Source: JAVBMC01 sp031552845
GTDB taxonomy: Bacteria; Verrucomicrobiota; Kiritimatiellia; RFP12; DVOR01
Reading direction: 5' to 3'
DNA: 40,829 nt
Assembly: GCA_031552845.1 (NCBI GenBank)
Contig: JAVBMC010000079.1
Coordinates: forward strand, 1-40,829
The position numbers and the translations under genes were made by a program. Below, in pieces: positions 1 through 8,699 of this stretch. Numbering within the stretch: position 1 is the stretch's first letter; the number at the start of each line of letters is the position of its first letter. The notes beneath the pieces were generated by a model. It was not told the origin of the DNA. It saw nothing but the letters and a program-made list of their open reading frames with translations, and searched no databases.

Positions 1-231
1 CAACAAATCATCATAGGGCGCCGGCGCGTGGTATTTGACGAACGACTCCACCACCGGCAACGCATAGCCCTTCGCCTCCAGCTCGCGGTAAGTCAGCCCG
101 CAGGTGCGGAGCATCTCATTACGCGCCCGCTCGAAGAACACCAAATAGTTAGCGTAGTACACAACGCCCATTTGATCGGTATCGGCATACGGCACGCGGT
201 AAGAGATTGTGGTGGTGAACGATGAAGCCAT
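1..231 (-). CDS. Acyl-CoA thioesterase, YbgC/FadM-like hotdog family (partial, C-terminus outside window)
   Basis: Only the first 77 codons are present; the gene runs off the left edge. The N-terminus contains the YbgC-type hotdog signature YADTDQMGVVYYANYLVFFE (residues 15-34). The Asp of the TDQMG segment is the usual catalytic residue, and the run continues with FFERARNEMLR, typical of the family. Known members hydrolyse short- or medium-chain acyl-CoA or acyl-ACP thioesters in the cytoplasm, and ybgC is often linked to tol-pal genes. Here tolB-pal lies 9 kb away on the other strand. The ATG is preceded by AGAAGGAAT, a good ribosome binding site. The gene starts 11 bases after the alkyltransferase stop and is probably the last or a late gene of that operon. 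The substrate cannot be told from this part of the sequence. Confidence 0.85.
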   Translation of the reverse strand, partial: MASSFTTTISYRVPYADTDQMGVVYYANYLVFFERARNEMLRTCGLTYRELEAKGYALPVVESFVKYHAPAPYDDLL

Positions 232-242
232 ATTCCTTCTCC

Positions 243-590
243 TTAGGCCGTCAGCACGCACACGGCTGCGACACATCCATCGGCGTCAAAGCGAACACCT
301 TCGGCAATTAACAATTTAGTTTTACGGGCGAAGGCTGCGGCATCGGTCTTGCCACCAAATCCTGTCAGTCCACGGTCGGCGCCGATCACGCGATGGCACG
401 GCACCTGCGGTGCAAATGGATTATGCCGAAGCGCACCGCCGATAGCCCGGGCGGAGTTACAGTTAATCCGTTTGCCCAACGCACCGTACGTAATGACCTT
501 CCCCGCGGGCACTTTTAATAATGCTTCGTAAACCCGACGGCGGAAGGGCGTTACCAACGACCAATCAAATTGCGTACGCGCTTTCGGCAT
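243..590 (-). CDS. ogt: Methylated-DNA--protein cysteine methyltransferase (DNA-binding/active-site domain only)
   Basis: A 115-residue protein consisting only of the C-terminal methyltransferase domain of the Ogt/MGMT family. It has the VPAGKVITYGALG helix-turn-helix segment (residues 27-39), the arginine-finger region ARAIGGALRHNP (48-59) and the active-site motif VPCHRVIG with Cys65. The cysteine accepts the alkyl group from O6-alkylguanine in a suicide reaction, repairing DNA. The protein lacks the roughly 60-residue N-terminal domain of E. coli Ogt. In size it resembles alkyltransferase-like (ATL) proteins, but those have Trp in place of the active-site Cys, so this one is probably a true though minimal enzyme. 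It starts 6 bases after the upstream zinc-ribbon/EIIA gene and is therefore co-transcribed with it. Confidence 0.85.
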   Translation of the reverse strand: MPKARTQFDWSLVTPFRRRVYEALLKVPAGKVITYGALGKRINCNSARAIGGALRHNPFAPQVPCHRVIGADRGLTGFGGKTDAAAFARKTKLLIAEGVRFDADGCVAAVCVLTA

Positions 591-596
591 GACTGC

Positions 597-1433
597 CTAT
601 TTAATTGTATAGCGTGTCGCCTTGATCAATGTCTTCCAGAGCTGCTCCGGCGTTTCGCTGCCCAACAGGGCGGTGCGGTTCTGCGCCTTCAAGAACGACT
701 CCGTCAATCCCGACATCAGGCGCAGATAAAACGCGCTGACTGCTGTAGGGATAGTGATGAAGAAAACGATGTTCACTTCAGTGCCGGCTTCGTCATAGAC
801 AAATGGTTTTTTCGACACGCCCAAGGACAATGTCAGTCCGCCGCCTTCAACACCGCGCACGTGCGGGAATGCAATACCGTGTTCCAGCGCCGTACTCAAA
901 ACGGCCTCGCGCTCCAATGCCAGCTGCGTCAGCTTATCGGCGCCCTGCACAAAACGGCTGCTCTCCATCAAACCCGCCAGCTGGGCAATCGCTTCGCCCT
1001 TGTTATTCGCTTCCATATTCGGCAGCATCAAACATTCGGCCGAGAAACGCGAGATACCCGACTTGCGCGGCTCGCCGCGTGTCTCCGGTACATCGCCCAT
1101 GAAGTGCGGTGCATCCGGCTCTTCAAACAAAATACGTGCACAGCTCGGGCAGCTTTGGAGTTGCTTGTTCATACGGACAGATTGCAGCTGGCTGATCGGC
1201 AGGCGCATGCCGCAGATCGCGCATGACCCATTGTAAACTGGTGCCATGACCACATGGTCTTTTTTGCTGAGCCGTGTGTAGAGCGAACGGACATCCACCG
1301 GCAGCTTGTCGGTCAACTCATCAATAGACGCATTGAGCCGCTCCATGTGTGTTCCATCGCCGGAAGCACGGTGCTCGTCACGGATCAACACGAGTTCTTG
1401 CAGCTGTTGCAGATGATTAATCAAACTTTGCAT
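597..1433 (-). CDS. Fusion protein: coiled coil + C4 zinc ribbon + PTS EIIA (PtsN-like) domain
   Basis: 278 residues with three visible parts. Residues 1-60 form a helical, probably coiled-coil segment. Residues 71-98 hold a zinc ribbon with two Cys pairs, CAIC (71-74) and CPSC (95-98), resembling the ribbon of DUF164/CdsZ-type proteins. Residues about 130-278 are a PTS EIIA type-2 domain with GIAFPHVRG, where His191 is the expected phosphorylation site. PtsN-like EIIA proteins usually act as regulators in the nitrogen-PTS phosphorelay; here the domain is tied to a zinc ribbon, so a regulatory, nucleic-acid- or protein-binding role is inferred. No other PTS gene is in the window. It is the first gene of an operon with the alkyltransferase and the thioesterase, has its own promoter, and starts at an ATG behind a GAGAGGAAAT ribosome binding site. 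Confidence 0.75.
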   Translation of the reverse strand: MQSLINHLQQLQELVLIRDEHRASGDGTHMERLNASIDELTDKLPVDVRSLYTRLSKKDHVVMAPVYNGSCAICGMRLPISQLQSVRMNKQLQSCPSCARILFEEPDAPHFMGDVPETRGEPRKSGISRFSAECLMLPNMEANNKGEAIAQLAGLMESSRFVQGADKLTQLALEREAVLSTALEHGIAFPHVRGVEGGGLTLSLGVSKKPFVYDEAGTEVNIVFFITIPTAVSAFYLRLMSGLTESFLKAQNRTALLGSETPEQLWKTLIKATRYTIK

Positions 1434-1467
1434 AACATATTTCCTCTCAACTCAATTCACGTCACTT

Positions 1468-1496
1468 ATTGTCTCGTAAAACCGGCAAAAAGTCAA
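1468..1496 (-). promoter_or_regulatory. Sigma70-like promoter for the zinc-ribbon/EIIA operon
   Basis: On the minus strand TTGACT (1496-1491), a 17-base spacer and GACAAT (1473-1468) lie about 35 bases upstream of the ATG at 1433. The -35 box matches the consensus at 5 of 6 positions and the -10 at 4 of 6. Confidence 0.5.
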
Positions 1497-1631
1497 TATT
1501 GGAATTGAGACACTGCGAAAAAGTTGCGTAATACGCCGCGATGTCCCAACAAAGGACGCCTTCTTCTTCGAAAATAAGCCAATCCGGCAAGATGTTCCTG
1601 TCAGAATGACCTCCCGCCTACGGCGAGAACG

Positions 1632-2855
1632 TCACTTTAACGCCACGCAAGCACGCAGACCGATATAACGGTTACCGTAATTCGGCTGGTGGAATGTGCG
1701 GGCGCTTGAGCTGCAATAATCAGCACGGGGAGAACTCCAGCTGCCTCCGCGCATATTCCGTCCTATTCCGCTATACACCCCGACCGGATCGGTGACCGAA
1801 TAATCCTGCATATACGGATTATGCCACCCAAGGCACCACTCGAATACATTCCCGTGCATGTCATAAAATCCCCAGGCATTCGGTTCATAGGAACCCACTG
1901 TCGTATGTTCTTTATAACCGCCTCGACCGTCATCTCTGTTGTGATAATAACGCCCGAGTGCATTTAGGTTGGAGCAGCGGGTCGCGTCGGTCAATTCCTT
2001 ACCGTTATTCAATGCCGTAGTCGTGCCGGCACGGCAGGCATATTCCCATTGGGCTTCGGTCGGCAGATCAAAGGGTAATTTCGTCTTGCTTTGCAGCACC
2101 CCCATGAACGCATCAGCGTCAACCTGCTTTTCCTGAGGCCAGCGTGAACCATTTTTGGCCCCACGGATCATATGATAAGTCACACACTCCACCGGACGCC
2201 CGGCACCTTTATGATAAGCGGGATTGCTACCCATCACCAGCTCCCACTGGGCTTGTGTTATTGAGAATACCCCCAAGTAATACGGGTGGGTCAGCGTGAC
2301 GGCATGCCTTGGATTAGATTTGCCATGGTCGAGCGCATTCGACTCAGTGCCCATCGCGAACACCCCGGGCACAACCAAGCGCAGCCACAAATTACTCGTC
2401 CGGCAAGCATCATCCGCAACATCCGGCGGCGTGATCGAATACCGCACCGGGAATGTCTTTGCATCTACGCCGCCGGAAAGATCAACGACAGCGTAAGGTC
2501 CTCGTGCCGCATACACCCGAACAGAAAGGTTAGAACAAGCTACGCCCGGGCAATCAGCCGAAACATCCCAGAGCAGTTTATATTTGCCCGGCTTAAGCGG
2601 TCCATTTGCACCATCTCCTTTGAGCGTGCGCGGAAACACCGTTATATTGTTGGAAGTGTCCACCGCACTCGGAAAAACCCACACATCCGCACCCGGTTCA
2701 TCCGCAACCACTTCATAGTCAATCGCAACCGTGGCATTTGCAGACGTCCGCTGTGGCGCCACCACCACGACATTTTCAACCCTAGGCTCACCTGCAAAAG
2801 CCCCCGCCGCATACAATACGCATACGCTCCAAAATAAATTACCCAGCTTCTTCAT
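1632..2855 (-). CDS. Secreted SUMF1/FGE-sulfatase-domain protein lacking the canonical FGE cysteines
   Basis: About 407 residues from the ATG at 2855. An earlier in-frame start at 2900 exists, but the 2855 start gives a clean signal peptide (MKKLGNLFWSVCVLYAAGAF) and has a GGAGTGAG ribosome binding site. Residues about 22-170 form a beta-sandwich-like domain of unknown type. The second half is a formylglycine-generating-enzyme-sulfatase domain: FAMGTESN, YYLGVFSITQAQWELVMG, LPTEAQWEYACRAG, YDMHGNVFEWCLGW, MRGGSWSSPRADYCSSSAR and a final YIGLRACVAL. Genuine FGE needs a cysteine pair in the region after GGS; here the first position is Ser and the spacing differs, so sulfatase activation is doubtful. 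Many such proteins in this bacterial group seem structural or bind ligands. It is monocistronic as far as can be seen, with a roughly 90-base leader. Confidence 0.8.
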   Translation of the reverse strand: MKKLGNLFWSVCVLYAAGAFAGEPRVENVVVVAPQRTSANATVAIDYEVVADEPGADVWVFPSAVDTSNNITVFPRTLKGDGANGPLKPGKYKLLWDVSADCPGVACSNLSVRVYAARGPYAVVDLSGGVDAKTFPVRYSITPPDVADDACRTSNLWLRLVVPGVFAMGTESNALDHGKSNPRHAVTLTHPYYLGVFSITQAQWELVMGSNPAYHKGAGRPVECVTYHMIRGAKNGSRWPQEKQVDADAFMGVLQSKTKLPFDLPTEAQWEYACRAGTTTALNNGKELTDATRCSNLNALGRYYHNRDDGRGGYKEHTTVGSYEPNAWGFYDMHGNVFEWCLGWHNPYMQDYSVTDPVGVYSGIGRNMRGGSWSSPRADYCSSSARTFHQPNYGNRYIGLRACVALK

Positions 2856-2953
2856 AACAATCTCACTCCACGCCCGGTGGCGTGCGCACCCATCCGGCAT
2901 GAGGGAGGCGTCAAGTCCTAATACTCATCCAAAACACACGAGGCGCGTTCAGC

Positions 2954-2983
2954 ATTGTATTGCAAACGGGTAGGGCGATGCAA
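2954..2983 (-). promoter_or_regulatory. Possible promoter of the SUMF1-domain gene
   Basis: On the minus strand TTGCAT (2983-2978), an 18-base spacer and TACAAT (2959-2954). The -10 matches 5 of 6 consensus bases. It would give a leader of about 90 bases before the ATG at 2855. Confidence 0.4.
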
Positions 2984-3040
2984 GATTATTCTACAATAAA
3001 AATGCCTTTAATTTCGAACGACTCAAAAAGCCCCGCAAAT

Positions 3041-4729
3041 TCAAATGTTTTCGTATGGCCCTCTATGGGCGCGTTGCGGTAATGTTTTCCATTTGAGAAA
3101 AACGAACGGCACCTTAGAGGAGGCTATAAACCGTTTTGCCAGCAGGTAAAACGCTGCCAAGAGAATATAATAACACACCGCAGGCCAAACAGAAATCTCC
3201 GGAAACTGCGGCAGCTCACCCTGCAATCCATCCGCCAAACGAACGATGCCCAACATCGCCTGCATCAGCCCTGCCGCCGCCATATTCAACCACCCTGCCG
3301 CCCATGGCCACACGAACCCAACCAAGCTCCCGATCAACCCCATGCTCAACGCCCCCACCGCAAAGAACGAGATAAACAAGTTCACCACAATCCCCAGCAC
3401 CGACACCCGCCCGAAATAATACACCACCAACGGCAACGTCATCACCCATGCAATCAACGAACACTCCACCGCCGTAATCATCCCCTGCAGCCACTGCCGC
3501 ACCTTCAGGCGGATCCGTTCCTGCGGCTCTGCCTGCCCGCGCGCGGCATTCAACATCATGATATCCGCCCACAGCTCCTCCATGCCAAACCAAGCTCGCA
3601 CAAAATCCCTCACCGGCGATGGGCACTCTCCATTTTTACGTGCCAGCCAATACTCCCGCAGCTGACGCGACAACGGCAGTCCATACGCAAACCCTACCAT
3701 TACTGCAAACGACAGCTGCCACCCCACCTCCACTCCCTGCAACGGATAGAACGCATAGACCAACACGCCCGTCATCAACAACGCATCCGCGATACTCGAC
3801 CGTCGATGAAACAACGGTGCCGCAAAATAAAAGACCGCCATCAAACATGCCCGCACCGCACTTGGCGATGCCCCGGTCGTTAACGTGTACAACAGCACCA
3901 GCGGAATCAACACCAGCCCCCAATACCGCCGTCCTAACCGGCACATGCTCAACACTGCCGCAACTAACCCCGCTACAATCGCTACATGCTGTCCCGACAC
4001 CGCGAACACATGCGACGTCCCCGTATTCCGAAACACCTGTTTCTCCACCTTCGGCATCGCGCTCGCTTTACCCAACACCAATGCCGACAGCAATGCCGCC
4101 TCTGGCTGACGTTCACTAATCCCAATCTGCAATCGTTGATTCAACGCCGCCTGCCAACGCTTCGCCATCAATAGCACCGGACGCTGCGGCTGCTCCTCCG
4201 CAAGACGAAAATCACGACTCCCGCACGACACCATCAACCGCTCAAAACGTCCCGTCTTCACCCGCACCGCACCCGTCCACAACTCCCCCGGCCGAGGAGC
4301 AAACTCATCCACATGCGGCGGCGCAAACCACGACACCACGGCCGGCTGCGCCAGCGTTTGTTCACACCCTGCGAACTGCCCCCGATACGCCGTGAACTCC
4401 CAGCACGTACTCCCCTTTGGCAGCGTCTTTCGTACCACATCGCTCCCCACCCAGCACGTAAACCCAACGCGCCGTCCGCCGAGCGAATCCACAAACGCCT
4501 GCTCCTCCGCCATTCGTTTGAACTTCACACCGCCGCAGCACCATCCCGTCAGAAAGATCACCGCGAACAGCCGCCGCCACAACACGCCATCCCGTCGATG
4601 AAAAAAGAGCATGCCCAACGCAACTGCGAACAAACATATTGCCAGAGCCAGCCAGCCATAACTCCGCCCTAACAACACCCCCGGCACAAATGCCACAAAT
4701 ATAAACGGCCAAGTCGGATGCTGCTTCAT
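3041..4729 (-). CDS. comEC: ComEC/Rec2-family membrane channel without the metallo-beta-lactamase domain
   Basis: 563 residues from the ATG at 4729; a TTG at 4741 in the same frame is an alternative start. The N-terminus has two or three membrane segments and a DUF4131-type soluble region with about four cysteines. The competence domain follows: the motif GTSHVFAVSGQHVAIVAGL, then the LTTGASPSAVRACLMA segment and several membrane helices to residue about 530. Family members carry transforming single-stranded DNA across the inner membrane. Full-length ComEC proteins are usually above 700 residues and end in a beta-lactamase-like domain, which is absent here; such short forms are also widespread. 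No other competence gene is in the window. It follows the preceding membrane-protein gene by 17 bases and is the last gene of the LUD-rimO operon. Confidence 0.85.
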   Translation of the reverse strand: MKQHPTWPFIFVAFVPGVLLGRSYGWLALAICLFAVALGMLFFHRRDGVLWRRLFAVIFLTGWCCGGVKFKRMAEEQAFVDSLGGRRVGFTCWVGSDVVRKTLPKGSTCWEFTAYRGQFAGCEQTLAQPAVVSWFAPPHVDEFAPRPGELWTGAVRVKTGRFERLMVSCGSRDFRLAEEQPQRPVLLMAKRWQAALNQRLQIGISERQPEAALLSALVLGKASAMPKVEKQVFRNTGTSHVFAVSGQHVAIVAGLVAAVLSMCRLGRRYWGLVLIPLVLLYTLTTGASPSAVRACLMAVFYFAAPLFHRRSSIADALLMTGVLVYAFYPLQGVEVGWQLSFAVMVGFAYGLPLSRQLREYWLARKNGECPSPVRDFVRAWFGMEELWADIMMLNAARGQAEPQERIRLKVRQWLQGMITAVECSLIAWVMTLPLVVYYFGRVSVLGIVVNLFISFFAVGALSMGLIGSLVGFVWPWAAGWLNMAAAGLMQAMLGIVRLADGLQGELPQFPEISVWPAVCYYILLAAFYLLAKRFIASSKVPFVFLKWKTLPQRAHRGPYENI

Positions 4730-4746
4730 ATCAACCGTCAACAGGG

Positions 4747-6429
4747 TTAATCCCAGACGCTCAGCAAGTTCCGCTTGAACTGCCTGGCACGGAACTCCAA
4801 TATCGCCGCCAGCGCATTTTCTCGCCGCGGCTCCAGCGGCACATCGGAATACACCCGCAGATCATAGATCCAGAAGTCAGCATTCCGATCAGCCGGAATC
4901 TCCTCCAGCCGCCGATAGTTCTTCACCCCCGCATCCGCCAAGAACGTGTTCCAATAAAAGTCATACTCATGCTCGAACCCCTCTGCATTGGTGCCCGAAT
5001 AAACCGCCGCCGACTCAATCCGATCCAAGTTCGGCAACGCCCGGCACCGCAGCGCCTGAATCCGCAGCTGTTCATAACATTCCTGTGTCGATGGATACAG
5101 TGCCGCCAACAACAACGCCACCACCGCCCACCGCAAGCGTGGCACCAAGCACGCCGCCAGCACCGGCAGCAGCCACAACTGCGGAATATACCGACCATGC
5201 CACCCCTGCGGCTGCACGGCAATCGTCGCCACCAGCGCCAGCAGCACCACATCAAACTTCCGTTTCCACGCCAATCCCAGCACGCCCAACAGCAACGCCA
5301 CGCGGAAGAACTGCGAGAACTTCATGCACAAATCATTCCGGTTATACGGCTGCAAGTCCGTCAGCCGCTCGCTGAATGGGAAGTGCGAATAAAAGAACCG
5401 CCCCAACGCCCCCAACTTCTCTGCATCCGGCGTAAACCACTGCGTCGCAACATCCAACACCGGTGCCGCACCATTAAACGAATGCAGCGGATAGAACGGA
5501 CTCCCATGCCGAATCACGTTCAACACATACGGCGACACCCCGCACGCAAACACCAACCCCACCGTGAAGACAATGAACACAAGGAAGAGCGTCATATCCG
5601 TCGCACATGATATCTTCGCTTCCCGCACCTCGCGATGCAGCTTCACATAAGCCGCCACACTCAGCACCGCATACGCCACGCCAAAATACGCCAGCCCTGT
5701 AAACTTCAAATTCGCCCCATAGATGCACGCCATCCCCGCGAGCACCAACGCCCCCCATTCCCGCGTGCGGATCCACACCGCAAACGACAATATCCCCGTA
5801 CACAAACTCAACGCCAGCAAACCATCCACATACCCGCACACCAGCTCCCGCACCACAATCGGATTCAACGCCGCAACCCCCGCCAGTGCCCACAGCACAT
5901 GCCCCTGCACGCCATACAGCTTTTCAAACGCATACGCCGCAGCAAAGAATAATACCGCCATCCACACCAATGCCACGCCATCGCCGATATCAATATTCCC
6001 CGTCATCTGATACAGCGACGCATTCACAATCCACGACGCCTTCGGATAATGCACGCACCATACTGCCGACAGCTGGTCCGCCTCCGATTTTCCTGCCTGC
6101 AATGCCTCCTGCACCGAGTCATCGTGCACCGGATCCCACCCCTTCGCCAAAAGAATCGCCGCGGGCTTATGAATCGTCTTGCCGTCCCACTCCGCATCCG
6201 CCAGCTTCAACGTGCCAAACGCCAACGCCGCCGCCAGCACGCATGCCGTCACACGCAAACATTTAAACTTCCACGCCAAACATAAACTCGCTGCAAGACA
6301 CAAAAAAGCCGCTGTGCCTGATATCGTTCGGAACCGAGATTCTATGCGTAAGAAATTCAGCGCCCCCAACATAAATGTAAGTACAGGGAATACCGCCAAA
6401 CTCAGCGCGATCGACAGATAGCGTTTCAT
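4747..6429 (-). CDS. Polytopic membrane protein, possibly GT-C-fold glycosyltransferase-like
   Basis: About 560 residues with roughly 10-12 predicted membrane helices between residues 5 and 430 and a soluble C-terminal tail of about 110 residues. The first large extracytoplasmic loop contains DAEWDGKTIHKPAAI and a second region reads VHYPKASWIVNASLYQM. This general layout (a short first helix, a loop with acidic residues, many helices) recalls GT-C glycosyltransferases such as ArnT or PMT proteins, but I do not see a decisive family signature. The start chosen is the ATG at 6429, which overlaps the rimO stop as ATGA; a GTG at 6435 is the longer alternative. It is co-transcribed with rimO and the ComEC-like gene. 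A role in cell-surface glycan building is a guess. Confidence 0.7.
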   Translation of the reverse strand: MKRYLSIALSLAVFPVLTFMLGALNFLRIESRFRTISGTAAFLCLAASLCLAWKFKCLRVTACVLAAALAFGTLKLADAEWDGKTIHKPAAILLAKGWDPVHDDSVQEALQAGKSEADQLSAVWCVHYPKASWIVNASLYQMTGNIDIGDGVALVWMAVLFFAAAYAFEKLYGVQGHVLWALAGVAALNPIVVRELVCGYVDGLLALSLCTGILSFAVWIRTREWGALVLAGMACIYGANLKFTGLAYFGVAYAVLSVAAYVKLHREVREAKISCATDMTLFLVFIVFTVGLVFACGVSPYVLNVIRHGSPFYPLHSFNGAAPVLDVATQWFTPDAEKLGALGRFFYSHFPFSERLTDLQPYNRNDLCMKFSQFFRVALLLGVLGLAWKRKFDVVLLALVATIAVQPQGWHGRYIPQLWLLPVLAACLVPRLRWAVVALLLAALYPSTQECYEQLRIQALRCRALPNLDRIESAAVYSGTNAEGFEHEYDFYWNTFLADAGVKNYRRLEEIPADRNADFWIYDLRVYSDVPLEPRRENALAAILEFRARQFKRNLLSVWD

Positions 6430-7772
6430 CCGCACGCTTCCGCAGATAAATCAAACCCACGTGCGCCTGTCACCTTCACTGCAATCAAATCTCCTGCATG
6501 CGCCTTCGCCGACACACCCGAAACCTTCGTGATGCCATCAGTATCCGGTGCTTGATGATCCAGCCGCGCCAGCCAAACACCTTTCGATGCCTCGCGCAAT
6601 AACAACGCACGCCCGGCACTCCCGATGCGCGCCCGATTCAACCGCGCGGCAATCTTCCGCTGCACTGCCATCAATTTACGGCAACGCGCCTCGGCCACGG
6701 CATCGGCAGGACGCCTCTTCATCTTCAATGCGGCAGTCCCTTCTTCAGGCGAATATGCAAACACGCCCAGATGGTCAAACTCCGCCGCCTTCACAAACTC
6801 AACCAACGCTTCGAAATGCGCCTCCGTCTCGCCGGGAAATCCCAGCAGGCACGTCGTGCGCAACGCCACTCCCGGCAACCGTGCCCGAATCCGCTCCGGC
6901 AGCGCCGTCACCGACTCCGCAATATCGCCACGGTTCATCGCCCGCAGAATCTCCGGATGCGCATGCTGCACCGGCAAGTCTAAATACCGGCAGAACTTCT
7001 TGCTCGACCGCAGCACATCCAACAGCTCATCCGTCACGCCGCCCGGATACCCATACAGCACGCGGATGCGGAAGTTCCCCTTCAACGCCGCCAGATCCTT
7101 CAGCAGTTCAACGATGCCCGTCTTGCCATCGCGATACATCAGCGAATCCTGCGAGATCACATTCAGCTCCCGCACGCCTGCACGAATCAATCCCTCCGCC
7201 TCCGCCAGAATCGCCTCACGCTTCCGCGACCGATACGCCCCGCGGATATTCGGAATCGCGCAATACGCACAATGGTGATTACACCCTTCCGCAATCTTCA
7301 AATACGCAAACGGCCCCCCGGAGAACAGCAGAGTCGGGTAGAGTGGATTATACACCTTCACTGGCGCATCCGCCGCAATCGACGGCTTGACCTTGCGCCC
7401 CTGCGCTGCTGAGCGCACCGCGTCCACAATCAGCTCCAGCTGATCGACGCCCAAGAAAACATCCACATCCGGGAACACCTTCGACAGCCGCGCCCGATAC
7501 CGCTGCGGCAGACACCCCGTTACCACCACACCGCGACAACCGCCCGCCCGCTTATGCGCGCAAGCACTCAAAATCGCCTCCGCCGCCTCCTCACGTGCAG
7601 GCTCGATAAACGCACAGGTATTGACGATCAGTACATCCGCCTGAGCTGCCTCCGGTGCGGGGCGGATGCCCCCCGCCAACAGAAACCCCGCCATCACCTG
7701 ACTGTCCGCCAAGTTCTTAGCACACCCCAGCGAGATAAACCCGACCGACAACTCCTGCGACTTCTTTACCAT
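6426..7772 (-). CDS. rimO: Ribosomal protein S12 methylthiotransferase RimO
   Basis: 448 residues, the usual length for RimO. The N-terminal UPF0004 domain has SVGFISLGCAKNLADSQVM, with cluster cysteines Cys17, Cys53 (NTCAFIEPAREEA) and Cys87 (VTGCLPQRY). The radical-SAM motif is GCNHHCAYCAIP (Cys164, Cys168, Cys171), followed by RGAYRSR. The C-terminus is a TRAM-like domain. The enzyme uses two 4Fe-4S clusters and SAM to methylthiolate an Asp of ribosomal protein S12. Opening with ISLGCAKNLADS rather than the MiaB form favours RimO over MiaB or MtaB. The start codon follows directly after the LUD gene stop, so the two are translationally coupled. Two iron-sulfur clusters fit an anaerobic lifestyle but do not prove it. 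Confidence 0.92.
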   Translation of the reverse strand: MVKKSQELSVGFISLGCAKNLADSQVMAGFLLAGGIRPAPEAAQADVLIVNTCAFIEPAREEAAEAILSACAHKRAGGCRGVVVTGCLPQRYRARLSKVFPDVDVFLGVDQLELIVDAVRSAAQGRKVKPSIAADAPVKVYNPLYPTLLFSGGPFAYLKIAEGCNHHCAYCAIPNIRGAYRSRKREAILAEAEGLIRAGVRELNVISQDSLMYRDGKTGIVELLKDLAALKGNFRIRVLYGYPGGVTDELLDVLRSSKKFCRYLDLPVQHAHPEILRAMNRGDIAESVTALPERIRARLPGVALRTTCLLGFPGETEAHFEALVEFVKAAEFDHLGVFAYSPEEGTAALKMKRRPADAVAEARCRKLMAVQRKIAARLNRARIGSAGRALLLREASKGVWLARLDHQAPDTDGITKVSGVSAKAHAGDLIAVKVTGARGFDLSAEACG

Positions 7773-8432
7773 CTACAACCCCAAAACTTCATTCACCACC
7801 AACACATGAATATCCGACATGAACGGCTTACGCTCCAACACCGACACCGCACGGCAGATCCGCTCCGGCACCGAACAATTCACGCAAATCCCGCTCTCTC
7901 CGCACGGCGTCTTATACCCCAGCCGATGCGCATTCGCCGGCGCCGCAAACTCATGCACCTTCGCAACCGCGGCAGCCACATCGCCCTCGACAATCTTATT
8001 ACGCCCCACCAGCACGATCGCCTTTTTCGGGCCAAACGTCAAGGCATTCACCCGATTGCCGATACCGTCGATATTCACCAACGCACCATCCATCGACAGC
8101 GCATTCGTCCCCGTCAGAAACAAGTCGCACGTCAGCTGCTTGCGCATAATCTCCAGCCGCTGCTCCGGCGACAAGTCCGGGAACCCATGATTCAAAATCT
8201 CACAACCCCGCGCCGCCAGCTCCTTCGTCAAGTTCAACACCGCCACCGACATCGAGCCGCCAAAACCCACCGACTTCGCATCACCCAAGTGCTCTAAAAT
8301 ATACTCGCGAGCCGCCTCACTATCCGGCATAAATTTCGCCTTAAACCCCGTCCGCTCCAACGCCGACACCGCCGCGTGACACTTCTTCTCCCAGCACCAA
8401 TCCCGATAACCCACCACCACCTGCTTATCCAT
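7773..8432 (-). CDS. LUD-domain protein (LutC/YkgG-like)
   Basis: 219 residues covering a LUD (DUF162) domain. Recognisable segments are AREYILEHLGDAKSVGFGGS, LFLTGTNALSMDGALVNID and GNRVNALTFGPKKAIVLVG, which match the nucleotide-phosphate-binding-like core of the family. A cysteine-rich stretch near the C-terminus (CGESGICVNCSVPERIC) is typical of the stand-alone anaerobe version of this family. LutC-type proteins take part in lactate oxidation with LutA and LutB, neither of which is here, so the substrate is unknown. It is the first gene of an operon with rimO, with an AAGGAG ribosome binding site 7 bases before its ATG. Confidence 0.88.
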   Translation of the reverse strand: MDKQVVVGYRDWCWEKKCHAAVSALERTGFKAKFMPDSEAAREYILEHLGDAKSVGFGGSMSVAVLNLTKELAARGCEILNHGFPDLSPEQRLEIMRKQLTCDLFLTGTNALSMDGALVNIDGIGNRVNALTFGPKKAIVLVGRNKIVEGDVAAAVAKVHEFAAPANAHRLGYKTPCGESGICVNCSVPERICRAVSVLERKPFMSDIHVLVVNEVLGL

Positions 8433-8462
8433 AACCCACTCCTTATGTAATAAATTACCCCT

Positions 8463-8491
8463 AGTTTACCACAACCCCCACCCCCATTCAA
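8463..8491 (-). promoter_or_regulatory. Possible promoter of the LUD-rimO operon
   Basis: On the minus strand TTGAAT (8491-8486), a 17-base spacer and TAAACT (8468-8463), about 30 bases before the ATG at 8432. The -10 is weak (4 of 6). Confidence 0.4.
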
Positions 8492-8699
8492 GCAAATACC
8501 CCTCATCGATTCCCCCACGAACTCCATCGGACGATGATACACCCTTTGCACAAAGAATGCAAGTGCAAATATTATAGCCGCACCCACGCGAAGCGCCGGA
8601 CAGAAAGAATTCGAAGAGCACTCAAAAAATCCACCAGATCCTGAGGCAGAAAAATTTCTAATGCGTCTCAAAATGGGTCAAAAAGCCCTCCACGGCAGA

